This document shows positions 11,573 to 23,553 of a stretch of DNA of 64,000 nt, in pieces. Within the stretch, counting starts at the first letter, position 1. Each line of letters begins with the position of its first letter. Made by a program: the position numbers and the translations under genes. The notes beneath the pieces are model-generated. The model did not search any database. It had not been told where the DNA came from and worked only from the letters and a program-made list of their open reading frames with translations. Source of the DNA: Limnanthes douglasii subsp. nivea (taxonomy: Eukaryota > Streptophyta > Magnoliopsida > Brassicales > Limnanthaceae). The stretch spans positions 186,566,458 to 186,630,457 of the forward strand of contig JAUPFV010000004.1 in assembly GCA_036936605.1 (NCBI GenBank). The letters are read 5' to 3'.

Positions 11573-12208
11573 TTTTATTGAAAAATATAACAACTTATGA
11601 CAAAAAGAGAGTTTGTTGTTATTATGTCGAAAAAGATACCATTGTTTAGGTCTAGTACTCCTTTATACACTATTTTCTCTTAATTAATACTCACCCTTTA
11701 TTCAATGATCATACTATCATTATAAAAAAGCTCTAAATTCACGACCATAAATCCGATCTCCTGTCATTAATGCTTGTTGACTTATTAAATCATTTGAGTT
11801 TGAATCAACCTCATTGATTGCCTCTTCCGTTACTACCGACTCTACTCAGTTTGATCTGCTCTACTCGTCTCCTGCTTGACTCTAAACCCAGCTACATTTT
11901 TCTACGCTCTTTTTCTTTCTGATGGGGCACTACAATGGAGCTCTGGTCAGCAAACGAGCTCAACTTTTAGGGAGACCTTGCTGTCATGATCCTCATAGCG
12001 GACTTATAATGATGGAGCTTTGCTCAGTCAGTATCCTTACTATTTTGATCGTCGCGGTCGGCCATTGGTCATAGGGCACTTTTCTATCCGGTTTCTTTGT
12101 GTTTCTTAGTTACTCTTGGAGCTAAAGCTTTGGTCGGTCTGGAACTTTTACGATACTTTCATACGTTTTTTACCTCGTCACTATCGTGCTTCAATTTATG
12201 TTTGTGCA
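11573..12208 (-). repeat. Element A 5' LTR
   Basis: Matches 1499-2169. On the minus strand it begins TGCACAAACATAAATTG at 12208. The inner end near 11573 is where similarity to the 3' LTR stops. A primer-binding site should lie just left of it, but I could not recognise a tRNA match in 11480-11570. Confidence 0.75.
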
Positions 12209-13239
12209 TATATTGTGAATATAATATCGGAGGTCTGGTTAGTGTGTTTAATACTAAGAGCCGATATGCAAAAGTATACATGTGAAAATATACAATAAAG
12301 ACAATAGTTTATCATAATCATCCGCATTTAATTTTTTACTATTCTGTCATTTTTCCTCTAGAACAAATGCAACATGTGTATATATGCCGAAAGTAGAGAC
12401 AATATGTATGATACATAGATGCACGTATATATACACGATTGAAGAAATTTTTACACATAATTAATGGTTTATTTTTCCGAACAGGTAGAATACAGTGTGT
12501 CTATTAAACCTAAGTTGACAAAAAAACAACGAAAAAGAAAATAATCAGAAACACAAAATTTAAAGAATTGATTTTAGGGTTAGATATTCAAGAATGAAAT
12601 TTAAATTGTGATTGTTACCTGATTCGCTCAATCAATTAATTAGAAGGCTTATAATCTACTCCCTCATGATTTGGACGAGAAGACGATGAAAAACTTTACT
12701 TGAATGGAAATTCTCATTTGGACGAAAAGACGATGAAAAACCTGATTTGAATTGAAATTCTTCTATGTTCACGAACTTCAGTTCGCTTGAAGTAATATCC
12801 TCCTACCTAAAAAACGATTTAGTTTTTTTCTTAACGAGAAAGAATATAAAATCATTCCCACAGACAGCGCACCAATTACATACCACGAACGAGAGAAAAA
12901 AAAAAGAATGAAAAAAAGTAATATAAATATATTTATGTCTAAAAAGATAGATCCGAATATAATTAGATATTCACCCATATTTATAATAATTACAAATGAA
13001 CTCTGCATTAATCTTCATTGGTTACATATTTAACAAAATAAATGTAAATAATATTTTATTACTAATTTATAATATAATTAAATATAATTTTTTTGCTTTA
13101 TTATTATGTAGATATTATGTATAAAGTATAGCCTTACCACTCCTATTTTTATGTCTAGATCTTTAAGATACAAACTTTGAGTCTAGAACAATTTTACGGT
13201 GGAGAGAGAAATACACATTACGGACACTTTACAAGGATA
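12209..13239. other. AT-rich spacer, no gene seen
   Basis: Very AT-rich sequence between element A and the hAT-like element. Open frames here (for example minus 12778-13008, mostly hydrophobic) look like chance products of A/T-rich DNA with no known domain. A small tandem duplication lies at 12669-12762. Confidence 0.5.
12669..12762. repeat. 47-bp direct tandem duplication
   Basis: ATTTGGACGAGAAGACGATG at 12669 recurs at 12716 as ATTTGGACGAAAAGACGATG, with the following bases (AAAAAC, TTGAATGGAAATTCT and TTGAATTGAAATTCT) also matching. Confidence 0.85.
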
Positions 13240-13247
13240 CTATTGAC
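13240..13247. repeat. Left target site duplication of the hAT-like element
   Basis: CTATTGAC, matched with one mismatch by CTATTGAT at 19359-19366. Eight bases is the length expected for hAT transposition. Confidence 0.5.
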
Positions 13248-13852
13248 TAGAGATGGCAATTATGGTGTTGTCTGCTCCGACCGGCCTGATCTGATCCGAT
13301 CCGGCTGGTTTTGTCCGGTCCGAACATAAAACGGACTAGATTCGGATTAAAAAATTGTAACCCGCAACTGGACTAGATCGAGCTAGGGTTTCTAATTTGT
13401 TCGGCCTGTTCTGATCCGAAATATCTTATTAAAAATATATTAAAATATCTTAAAATATATTAAAATTAATATCTACGGCTCGGATAAGATCGAACAACAG
13501 ATTTTGTTTAATCAAAATTATTTCTTATACTGATTAAAGGTGAAAACATGGTCCACCATAAGCCTTACATTCCTCCAAGGATTGATGACTCTTTTATAAG
13601 AAAGAAGGCGCCAAGTTTACAACTGAATGCAAATGAAAACATGGAAAGACCCGCTAAAATCAAATCCAAAATATAAACCGTATAATAGCTTAGCAATAAG
13701 AAGGCCATAAACGGAGGCTACCGAAACTCTTGAAACATCTTCTACATTCTTCGCATCTTCAACATAAAATTCAGCCATCCATCTTAATCAGCAAGTCTTT
13801 TTGTCTCCAAACGAGCACCAATAATACAAATGCAAACAAATTTCAACTAACA

Positions 13853-16800
13853 TTAATCGGAGTTTGGGTTAAGGTAACCTAGACCCAAACTTTCAAGATA
13901 AGTAATTGCTAATAGTTGACTTCCAGATACCAACAGCCATTGGAAGCCAATCTTTTGATAAGGAAAACTTATCTTATTCGAAAAGTTTAGAGACCATTTT
14001 GCAAGGAAATGAGCAGCTTTATTCTGAATTCTTGATATGTATTTTATGTTCATTCTCGAGGAGATCAGGATTCTACAAATCTTGATAAAGGGTGAGAGAA
14101 ACCAATGGGATTTACCATCAGCAAGCAGATTGATGAGCAGTAGGCAATTTAATTTGATATCCACCTTGCTCCAGTTGTTTTTAGCACACGTTATCAAGCC
14201 TTAAAACATAACTTTTGCTTCTGTTAACATCGAAGAGAGCTTTCTGTAAGTGTTCCCTGAGCAATGGATGATAGCTCCCTTGTTATTACGGATAACAATC
14301 CCTCCACTAGATTCACCATTACTAAGGCAAATCGCATCAACATTCATCTTCAATCTATCGTCTTCAGGAGCTGTTCATTTAATGTAATCGATCTTTTTGA
14401 TTTTTCTAATAGCAGAAGAGAAACCCAGATTAACTCCTGCGTTTGTAACTTGAAACTAGTGCTTATGTTTCAACTTGTTAGAAATGTCTAAACCAGTAAT
14501 CACATTGTTTATGTTATTAATGGTTTTAGAAACTGAACCATAGTACCCATTGTGTCTAGAGTTATTTATGTTTTTCCAAATCATATAGCAGATTACAGCA
14601 GGCAATGTATGTCTTATCTGAACTTTGGATTTTGAAAACCAAAACCAGATTCTAACAATGTGAGACAAAACTATATATCTCTCAATTTGAATGTTAAAAA
14701 GATTTCTATAATGATTCCAGATACTCCAAGAATACTGACAGCTAACAAACAGATGATTAATATCCTTTGAGTTGGAACAAAACTCACATTTTGAAACCAA
14801 ACTCAGATGTCTTCTCTGCAAGTTAGAATTAATAGAAATAAATTTCTTTAAAAGCTTCCATAAGTGAAAGGAGTACTTCCTGAGAGTGAGATGATTCCAA
14901 ATCTTCTTGTATAAACCAGATTTAGCGTAGTGCTTTCTAGTGTTATTCCACGTGAGCTTTGTATTGAAACCATAGTCGTGAGAGAGAGCCTAAATAATCT
15001 TGTCCTCTAGGTGTTGTCAATTCTAACCATTTGAATTCGCTTAATTCTATCCTAAGGCAGAAAACTTCTCAAATGTTTAGTGTCCCACCTATCATTTCTC
15101 CAAAAAGAGTTCAGATTGGCTTCCAGATACCAACAGCTATTGATGATATTGCTAGGATTCAGGACGGGAGGATGGTTGTGCCAGTCTTCTCTCCAGAAGT
15201 CCGTCTCACCTTTCCCAATCTGCCACTTAATGTTACACTCAGAAAAATCTTTAACAGCAGTCATCATTTTCCAGATGGGGGATGAATTCTTGTAAGTATT
15301 AGGAGTTAAAGGGTCCTTGTTGTTGCTGTAAATGTTATGCATAACACTAACCATAAATTGTCCTTCTTTCTGTAGATGAACCATAATTTTTGAGAAAAAG
15401 TGAGTTGCAAATCAGACAAACTTCTAATGTTGAGCCTACCTTCATCAAAGGGCCTGCATATCTTCGACCAGGAGCACCAGTGAGTACTCTTCTCATTAAA
15501 GTTAGATCTTCATAGGAATTTATTGAAAATAAGCTCAAGCCTCTTGATGATACAGTTCAGAAGAGTAGAGTTCTGCAGACAGTTGCCATGAATTTCCATG
15601 AGAACAGAGGATATCAATGTAAGCCTACCCCCAAAAGTTAAATTTTTCCCGTTCCAGTCTTGAATTTTTGAGTTCACTCTGTCAATAATGTTGTAGAAGT
15701 TCATGCAATAGTTTTTGTTGCTAATCATGACTCCAAGGTGACTAGTGGGTAGAGACTCAGCTGAGAACCTAGTTTGACACTCAAGATTATGGATTCTGGT
15801 GGGCTGCAACTTGCTAGAGGTAATGAGCTTTGTCTTAGACTTGTTGATTGTTTGCTTTGACACAGCTTGATACCTGTCTAGGAACTTGCTTAATATGTTA
15901 ATAGAAGCTTGCATACAATTAGTAAAACTAGAATATCGTCTGCAAAAGCAAGACATGGGATCAAGATGTCAGTTCTAGAAAAGAATCTCATCTTATGATT
16001 GTTGTTAAAGAGCTTGAATAGGCCTATGGTTAAAACTTCTTTCCCAGTAATGAAGAGGCTTGGGGACAGAGGATCCCCTTGCCTCACACCTCTCTTGGGG
16101 TTGAAGTAACCAAGCACCTCTCCATTAATCAAAATTGAAATATTAACATCAGTTATAAGCTTTTTGATTAAGTTTATGAAACATCTTGAAAAGCCAAAAA
16201 AGACAGGACTTAAAGATGAATCGGTGAGACATTTTTTCGAAGGCTTTCGACATGTCTAATTGAATGACAGTGTTACCAGTATTAGGCCTTTTATTTATGT
16301 CATGAAACAGCTCTTTCGCAATCAAAATATTTTCATGGATTAACTTGCCTTTACAAAAGCAGTTTGGTATTTAGATATGATATTGGGGAGGATAACAGCT
16401 ATTCTAGAGTTCATAATTTTAGACAGGATTATGTTGAATCTGGAGCACAAGCTAATGGGCCTGTAATTGCTCCAGTTCATAGGATTTGAGGACTTATGGA
16501 TGAGACAAATCCCAGTGGCAAAAATACCTGTATGAATGATATAGCCTTTGAGATAAGAGTTCAGAACAATATATAAATCACCTTTGATGATATTCCAACA
16601 GACTTTAAAGAAATAAATATTGTAACCATCCATCCTAGCAGTACTAGCAGAACTCATGTTATTTATGGTATGCCATATCTCATTCTCATTAGTAGCTTTG
16701 AGCAGCATGCCACAGCATGCCATTGTCTTCCTTATTGACACAACTAGGAATAGAACAAAAAATATTATCCTTCATGAGCTCCATCTCCGCCTCTTTACTT

Positions 16801-17940
16801 CTGTAAGGCTCTATTGTTAAGTTTTCTTTGAAGAATCTAATAGAAGAAGCACCGACTTTCTCCTGATCCTGGATCCAAATGTTATTCTCTTTGATACCCT
16901 GAATTTTGTTCTTTCTTCTCTTTTTAGCAACATAATCATGGAAGGTTTTGGTATTCATGTCTCCTTCATTGATCCATCTGTTGTAAGACTTCTGTCTTCA
17001 AAATATCTCCTCGTTTCTTAACGCCTGAATGTATAAGCTATTAGCCTTAGCAAGGTCAGCTTTAGAGTTGTCATTGTTTAGGTTGATATGATTTTCTTCC
17101 ATTCTTCTTACTTCATCAGCAGTGTCTTTGACCTTGTTGAAAACATTCCCAAAGTACCTAGTATTCCAATCTTTTAGACAAGCCTTTAACCTCTTCAAAC
17201 TGAACCATAAAATTTGGTTTGGCAGTCCATAATCGATAAACTTGAAATATTTCTTTTTGTTAATGAAATTATTACAGTTTAAACTAGCAATTATAAGCAA
17301 AGAAGCATGGTCAGAACTTGTAACCTGAGTATCAGTGAAGATATCAGACCAATTCTGATTTATCATAACGCGGTCTAAGCTTTTCCACTTGTTTGCTTTG
17401 TTCCAGGTGAACTTGGATCCTACGAAACCAGCATCTTCAAGGTTGCAACTGATCATCATATCATTGAAATCCTCCATATTATTCTGACAGAGAGATGTGC
17501 AACCTATGCTCAGCGGAGGAAGCAATCACATTGAAGTCACCAGCTGTTATCCAAGCTCTCTCAATTGTAGACACAGGCTTTATCTGGTCCTAGAGGTATC
17601 TTTTGTTAACCCTTTGACACTTAGAGTATACAGCAGTAAACATAAAGTTTATGTTGGTAATAGTGTTAGTAACATCACAATGAATACATTGCTCTTGATT
17701 CAACAAAATGTCAAGCTTTATATCATTCACCCAAGCCAACCAAATCTTATTAGAACTATTAGAAACAAAGTTGTTAAAACCCAGATTAGAAACAATGCCA
17801 ACTCTCTTGTCTTCCTGCACCATAGGCTTCTGAATAGCAAGAATTTTAACATTTTCATTTTTGATAATAGAGTGCAGCCTATTGACTGTTGACTTGTTTT
17901 GAATACCCCACAGATTCGAACTAAGAATCCTTATCATCAT
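13853..17940 (-). pseudogene. LINE ORF2: endonuclease, reverse transcriptase, RNase H
   Basis: From the start at 17940: MMIRILSSNLWGIQNKSTVN begins the apurinic-type endonuclease; AGDFNVIA near 17540 and TSSDHASLL near 17320 are its catalytic blocks. Then the RT: DGYNIYFFKVCW near 16640, YRPISLCSRFNIILSKIM near 16460, GVRQGDPLSPSLF near 16100 and LAFADDILVL near 15950, the FADD active site being intact. A C-terminal Zn-finger block CEFCSNSKDINHLFVSCQ lies near 14790 and an RNase H-like end (NKAAHFLAKW) near 14020. At least seven frame breaks separate these blocks. The enzyme nicks target DNA and copies its RNA in place; this copy is dead. Confidence 0.8.
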
Positions 17941-18120
17941 CTGAGAAATATTTGTGGTTTTTGCTGATCTCTGGAAATTTTAGAGATTTGATTATAACTT
18001 TGTTTGGTTTTTTCGATTTTTTTACTAACTTAAGTTTTCAGTTCAGGAGCACTTTGAAGCTAGGATCATTGAAGTCTGCATTGTTTTCAACATGCATTTC
18101 TAGGATACTTCCTATATTTT

Positions 18121-18950
18121 CTAGATGGGTGAGTTTCCAGTACTGATCTTGTTTTGGTCATCTAAAGAGTAACCTTGTTCAAGCATTTGAAGAGCCCCTA
18201 TAACTTCAGATTTTGCTCGCATAATGACTTCTTTTAAGATTTCTTGTAACCGAGGAGAGTTTGAATCAACCTGTTTTTTATTGTTACCACTTGACTCCAC
18301 TTCTTGATCCTGGTGAACAACAATAGACTGCACTTTTGGCGTATAAACAAGATTTGAAGATTTTACAGTGTCAGTCTGGCTTTCATTATCTTTTCCAACT
18401 GTTCTTTCAGTTTCTTTCACATTCTCAACCTGAGGTTGAGTCTTCTTACAGTTAACACTTTTATGACCCATGTGCAAGCATTGTCGAAGTTTCATACCTT
18501 TCTGGACCAGAATTCGCCCACATCCTCCTTCAAATCAAATTCGAAAAAAATATGTCGTGAATCCTAGACGTTTACATTGTAATTTCCTTTGAATTTGAAC
18601 GAGTTAAGGAAATTATTCAACACCAATTTCTTTGGGATACCAGCAGTAAATTTTCCCACCACCGTAAGTTTTCATATCGCAAAGCAGAGTATCTTTGCAG
18701 ATTTTTCATACTGAATTGATATGTGATCGTCTTTAGACGAACAACTCAATGGATTTAGGTTTTGATTTTGATAACAGTTTGGTTTTACAGCATCAAGGTA
18801 AGATTTTGTGAATCGATTTGAAGCTTTATCGTGGGTTTTATTCAACCAAGGCAGGGCAGGAAAACTTTCTTCCTCAAACAGTAAATTATTGTAATTTCCA
18901 TCAAAACGGCACAGAATCAAAAAAATGACTAGCAAGAGTGATTCAAACAT
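18121..18950 (-). pseudogene. LINE ORF1, nucleic-acid-binding protein
   Basis: Minus-strand frames upstream of ORF2 show ESFPALPWLN near 18870, FTAGIPKKLVLNNFLNSFKF near 18640-18590 (resembling the DUF4283-type domain of plant L1 ORF1), and RQCLHMGHKSVNC near 18480, a zinc knuckle missing its first cysteine. An acidic/polar tail follows down to 18121. The ORF1-ORF2 distance of about 180 bp is normal. Frameshifts near 18500 and 18670 break it. Confidence 0.6.
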
Positions 18951-19366
18951 GTAATCAATGATAGAAAATCAAACAGAATGAAACCCTTGAAAGCAGAGCA
19001 TTCTTGAAGATTTCTTGGAGTAGAGCAAAAAATTCCAAATTATAGACAAAATCTCCAATTTTTAATTAAAATCTAATAAATTTAATAAATTTGCACGCCA
19101 ATAAAATAAAGAAAGAACGTTGGTTGAGAGAGCATGGTAGGCGGGTTAAGGATATATGCTAGCATTACTTTCACGAAGTTTCTTTAATCTAAAAACAATT
19201 GTATTTTTTTGGTGATTTTTTCTACCTGTTTCATCGACCAATGGATATGAACGAACGAACTCGGATTAAAAAATATAACCTTAAACATAGACCAGACCGG
19301 ATCCGGATTCAAATGTCTAAAAAGCGGGCTCAGCCGAATATACGGTCCATTACACCTACTATTGAT

Positions 19367-19790
19367 GGTTAATAATAAACAAAAAAAATGGTCAACATTT
19401 TGATGTGCCAAACACTTTTCTAACTTAATCCAATATTACAACGGTCTTGTTACAAACTATTATCGAAACAATACCTTTTGATAAATGAGATCTCAACATC
19501 GTTGACCTATTCTCACTACCCATGAAAAGAAATACCTACTACTAATAGAAGTCAATTACTTTCCCAAACGTCAAATAACAACCATTAGAGAATATCACGA
19601 CAATCATAAAAGTTTTCTATTTAAACTTTTTGACCATTTGAATAAATTTTTTGTTTTACATTCTAATGATAATCTCAAACTATCCTCCTCTCATAATTGT
19701 TTTATTATTATATGAAATTTTTTTTTATCATATAATAATATAGTGTCGAGGAACTGGCGACTAGGTAACAATTTGAATCTTGCTTTTAAT
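19367..19790. other. AT-rich spacer, nothing recognised
   Basis: About 420 bases between the hAT-like element and the RT fragment E. No coding sequence, RNA gene or repeat that I can support. Confidence 0.5.
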
Positions 19791-21165
19791 CATTTTTTAA
19801 TCGACCTGTTAGGAAGAAACTTGGATATTTTTGCTTGAAATGCTATTGATGTGTGAGGGGTAGACCCATTTATATATTCCGAGAATTAGTGATTGATACA
19901 TATCCCAAGCCTATACGCTATAAGCAAAGTTCATTTTCTATTAAAAAATAAGAGGCCATAAGTGCTGAGGTAGACAAGCTACCTCGGCTCGGGCATATAG
20001 GACGGGCTCGGTACCTTGTCTGGGTCGCAAACCCAGTCTTGGTGAAAAAGAAGGGGGGGGGGGGAGGGGGACAATGGTGCATGCGTGCTGAATTTATAGA
20101 TTTGAATAAGGAATTCCCCAAAGATGTTTTCCATCTGCCTCGTATCGCTCAGTTGGTAGATTTAACATCTGGGTGCCGAGTTCTTTTCGTTTATGGACGC
20201 GTATTCGGGCTACAATCAGATCCGTCTAAACTCATATGATGAGGAACACACTATGTTCCAAACCGAGCGAGGCCTTTACTACTACACTATGCTGTCGTTC
20301 AAGTTAAAGAACACAGGGTCTATGTACCACTGTTTTGTGAATCATGTTTTCAAAGACCACCTAGGACACCACATGGAGGCATATATTCATGATATAATCG
20401 TCAAAACCGTGTTAGACCTTCTACAACAATTTAATTTAAGCTCAGCCCTGTCAAATGCTCTTTCAGAGGCCGTAGTGGTAAATGTTTGGGATATATAGTG
20501 AGTAAGGAGGGAATCGAAGCCGACCCTAACCCAACTGCAAGTAGTCATCCAGATTGCACGACCAAAGAACATCAATGAGGTCCAATGCATGACGGTTCGC
20601 CTAGCAGCATTGTCTCATTTTTTATCCAGGGGCTCGGATAAACGCCACCTCTTAGTCGAATCCTCCAAGGCGCTAAAATGTGTTCATGGACCGATGAGTT
20701 TACGGATTTTGAGACATCGCCCCTATGGCAGGTGAGCCTTTGTTTTTATAGTTGTCTGTTTTAACTTTCTTAATTAGTGTACGAGAACCAGAGGGTATCT
20801 AGTGACCCATATACTACACCAATAAAACCTTAGTCGATGCAGAGACTCGTTATTTTAACCTCAAAAAGCTAGTATTGGGTCTAATAATCGTCACTCAGAA
20901 AATGCGCCCTTACTTCCAAGGACACACAATCACTGTTCGCACGTCCTTTCCCTCAAGACCGTGTTACAGAAACCCAATGCCTCCGGCTGACTGACTAAGT
21001 GGAGCATTGAATTAGCGGAGTACGACATCAAGTTTGAACCATTCATCGTGATGAATGGGAAACTTGTTGTCGATTTCCTTACAAAATTATCCTGGCCTAG
21101 TGATGCATCTTTCCAAGTCGAACCATCCACCGAGGACAAACCACGAGTTTGTATTTTACTTTCTT
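19790..21165 (+). pseudogene. Fragment E: Tat-type RT and RNase H start, plus strand
   Basis: Plus-strand frames give NLDIFA near 19825, a G-rich KK site at 20053-20070 followed by WCMRAEFIDLNKEFPKDVF, LPRIAQLVDLTSG, then after a shift MDAYSGYNQIRLNSYDEEHT (20193), FKLKNTGSMYHCFVNHVFKD, and MEAYIHDIIVKT, where the catalytic IDD pair has become IHD. Next VSKEGIEAD, and near 20990 LTKWSIELAEYDIKFEPFIV of the RNase H connection. No LTR, gag or integrase accompanies it. It ends at about 21165, where a minus-strand gypsy fragment begins. From 20101 onward it is part of the 2,384-bp triplication. Confidence 0.75.
20053..20070. repeat. G-rich homopolymer in fragment E RT
   Basis: A run of 12 G, one A, then 5 G follows the AAAAAGAA codons of the RT KK motif, at the same position as the 14-base run in element A (8578-8591). 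Confidence 0.9.
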
Positions 21166-21169
21166 AGCC

Positions 21170-22437
21170 AAACTCTTATCCGAAGGTAAAACTTCGTCAG
21201 TAATAAACTATTGGATTTTACATCTCCAATCTTTGGATTGCATGTCGGATATGTTCATACTCTCTTTAATTTTACCCTTCTTTTCTTGAATTGAGTCAAT
21301 AGAAGGACATTCTTACATAAGGATCTGAAGATATGCTTCAGAATAAACTATCGTCGCTCAAGAATCTACCATAACATTTTCCGAACTGGAGATATGTTTA
21401 TATCAAATGAATTTAAAATGTGTGGCAATTTATTTTAACACTTAAAGATACTTTATCAAATGTTCTTTTCTTCAGATTGCCCTTGAGCATGATGAATAAG
21501 TAAATGAGAGTAGGGTCTCAAATTGCTCTTGTGCTTGAAAGTAGGGTCTCATTTTTCTAGCTGCTATCACCAATGTGAAGGCTAATTTTTCTAACTTCAA
21601 GTACTTTTTCTCAACTTGTAATAAATTATTGTTTATGTAATACATTAGCGGGGTTAATTATCCACTTTTGTTACCAACACAACATTCACTCCATATTTTG
21701 ACACTACTATACACATATAAAGTCTCTCTCCTAGAATAGGCTTGAATAATGTCTTGGCGAAGACAAGTGTTTTTTTATTTCAATGAAAGCTTTATCACAC
21801 ACTGGAGACCAATTGAAGTCTTTAACATTCCTTAAAACTTGGAAAACTTGAGTGCACTTGTCCGATGATTTCGAGATAAACCAATTTAAAGCAGCTAATC
21901 TTTCGGTTAATATATGGACTTCTTTAGTATTTTGAGGTGGATCCATGGCTAATATAGCATTAAACTAATCTGGATCAGGGTCTAACTTCAAGTTGATAGC
22001 CTCTAGGTTAGAATAGGTTTCTTGGAGGTCAGATATGTGATCTTCCTCCTTAGGGCTTTTCACCATCATGCCATCTATGTAAACCAATAAATTTCTGCCA
22101 ATTTGGTTAGCGAACGCCTTATTCACCAATAATTGATAAGTAGCTCCAGCATTTTCAACCCAAACGGCATCACCTTATACCAATGGAGCCCCCGGAGAAA
22201 GTGTCCATAAAAGACAATAATTTGTTTCCAGACATAGGGTCTACTCACTGGTCTATCCGGGGTACTAGGAAATGATCTTTAGCACAAGCTCTATTAATAT
22301 TTGTGAAATAATACACATACGTTAGTTCCCGTTCTTTTTCTTGACCAATAATGGAGTAGTTGTCCGAATAGGGTATTGAGATTCCTTAATATGCCACATC
22401 TTTGTTAGCCGATCTACTTCTTGCACAATCACTTCAG
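21170..22437 (-). pseudogene. D2 RT and RNase H fragment, array copy 1
   Basis: Minus strand: EVIVQEVDRLTKMWHIKESQ and TTPLLVKKKNGN near 22436-22322 (RT start, with W of WRMC now a stop), LLSFMDTFSGG near 22230, then MDPPQNTKEVHILTERLAAL and FNWSPVCDKAFIEIKKHLSS at 21946-21731 (RT thumb and RNase H connection). Broken by stops and shifts. At 22437 it is cut by the array junction, so upstream protease and gag are missing in this copy. Confidence 0.8.
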
Positions 22438-22448
22438 CCTCGTATCGC
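22438..22448. repeat. Filler sequence at the first array junction
   Basis: CCTCGTATCGC lies between the end of copy 1 (CACTTCAG) and the start of copy 2 (TTTGAATAAGG). The same 11 bases occur at 20138-20148, about 40 bp inside the unit. The identical filler is at 24822-24832. Confidence 0.85.
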
Positions 22449-23549
22449 TTTGAATAAGGAATTCCCCAAAGATGTTTTCCCTCTGCCTCGTATCGCTCAG
22501 TTGGTAGATTTAACATCTGGGTGCCGAGTTCTTTTCGTTTATGGACGCGTATTCGGGCTACAATCAGATCCGTCTAAACTCATATGATGAATAACACACT
22601 ATGTTCCAAACCGAGCGAGGCCTTTACTACTACACTATGCTGTCGTTCAAGTTAAAGAACACAGGGTCTATGTACCACTGTTTTGTGAATCATGTTTTCA
22701 AAGACCACCTAGGACACCACATGGAGGCATATATTCATGATATAATCGTCAAAACACATATGACGCATAAATAGCTCGAGGTCCTCAAAACCGTGTTAGA
22801 CCTTCTACAACAATTTAATTTAAGCTCAGCCCTGTCAAATGCTCTTTCAGAGGCCGTAGTGGTAAATGTTTGGGATATATAGTGAGTAAGGAGGGAATCG
22901 AAGCCGACCCTAACCCAACTGCAAGTAGTCATCCAGATTGCACGACCAAAGAACATCAATGAGGTCCAATGCATGACGGTTCGCCTAGCAGCATTGTCTC
23001 ATTTTTTATCCAGGGGCTCGGATAAACGCCACCTCTTAGTCGAATCCTCCAAGGTGCTAAAATGTGTTCATGGACCGATGAGTTTACGGATTTTGAGACA
23101 TCGCCCCTATGGCAGGTGAGCCTTTGTTTTTATAGTTGTCTGTTTTAACTTTCTTAATTAGTGTACGAGAACCAGAGGTTATCTAGTGACCGATATACTA
23201 CACCAATAAAACCTTAGTCGATGCAGAGACTCGTTATTTTAACCTCAAAAAGCTAGTATTGGGTCTAATAATCGTCACTCAGAAAATGCGCCCTTACTTC
23301 CAAGGACACACAATCACTGTTCGCACGTCCTTTCCCTCAAGACCGTGTTACAGAAACCCAATGCCTCCGGCTGACTGACTAAGTGGAGCATTGAATTAGC
23401 GGAGTACGACATCAAGTTTGAACCATTCATCGTGATGAATGGGAAACTTGTTGTCGATTTCCTTACAAAATTATCCTGGCCTAGTGATGCATCTTTCCAA
23501 GTCGAACCATCCACCGAGGACAAACCACGAGTTTGTATTTTACTTTCTT
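22449..23549 (+). pseudogene. Fragment E RT/RNase H, array copy 2
   Basis: Copy of 20101-21165, starting at LNKEFPKDVFPLPRIAQLVD and keeping the 36 bases (about 22756-22791) that copy 1 has lost. Lacks the upstream RT start because the duplicated unit begins inside the gene. Confidence 0.85.
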
Positions 23550-23553
23550 AGCC

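Larger units (their letters stand above)
1499..12208 (-). mobile_element. Element A: Ty3/gypsy, Tat lineage, full span with two LTRs
   Basis: Two related direct repeats of about 0.65 kb (1499-2169 and 11573-12208) bracket gag, protease, RT, RNase H and integrase in that order on the minus strand, the gypsy order. A plus-strand antisense ORF lies between pol and the 3' LTR, a known trait of many Tat-lineage elements. LTRs are clearly diverged, reading frames are broken throughout and I find no convincing target duplication, so this is an old, dead copy. Element B (54.3 kb onward) is the same family in the other orientation: gag, protease and pol motifs match closely. Outer ends are set by LTR alignment by eye and may be off by several bases. 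Confidence 0.85.
13501..19210 (-). mobile_element. L1-type LINE retrotransposon, decayed
   Basis: A two-ORF non-LTR element on the minus strand: ORF1 with a knuckle-like motif at 18121-18950, and ORF2 with endonuclease, RT, Zn-binding and RNase H domains at 13853-17940. The 3' end lies near 13501, where the minus strand ends in an A-rich tail (GATTAAACAAAAT) before hAT sequence resumes. The 5' end is uncertain, about 19190-19230. Length of 5.7 kb is normal for a full-length plant L1 element. I could not find a clear target duplication. Confidence 0.7.
13248..19358. mobile_element. hAT-like DNA transposon carrying a LINE insertion
   Basis: Left end TAGAGATGGCAATTATGG and right end (reverse complement) TAGGTGTAATGGACCG are degenerate inverted copies of the TAGGGGTGGCAA-type ends common in plant hAT elements and their non-autonomous derivatives. 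They are flanked by 8-bp repeats CTATTGAC/CTATTGAT. Hat sequence is about 13248-13500 and about 19230-19358; both parts contain CGGATTAAAAAAT and are rich in CCGG/GGATCCGG. No transposase is present, so it was non-autonomous. The middle is filled by a minus-strand LINE. Confidence 0.5.

Noticed and set aside
12778..13008. Hydrophobic minus-strand open frame, possible small membrane protein
   Set aside because: It is a by-product of very A/T-rich sequence, with no domain, promoter or conserved neighbour visible.
19745..19765. TGGCGACTAGGT near 19,755 as a primer-binding site for fragment E
   Set aside because: RT coding begins only 50 bases later, leaving no room for gag and protease, and no LTR precedes it.
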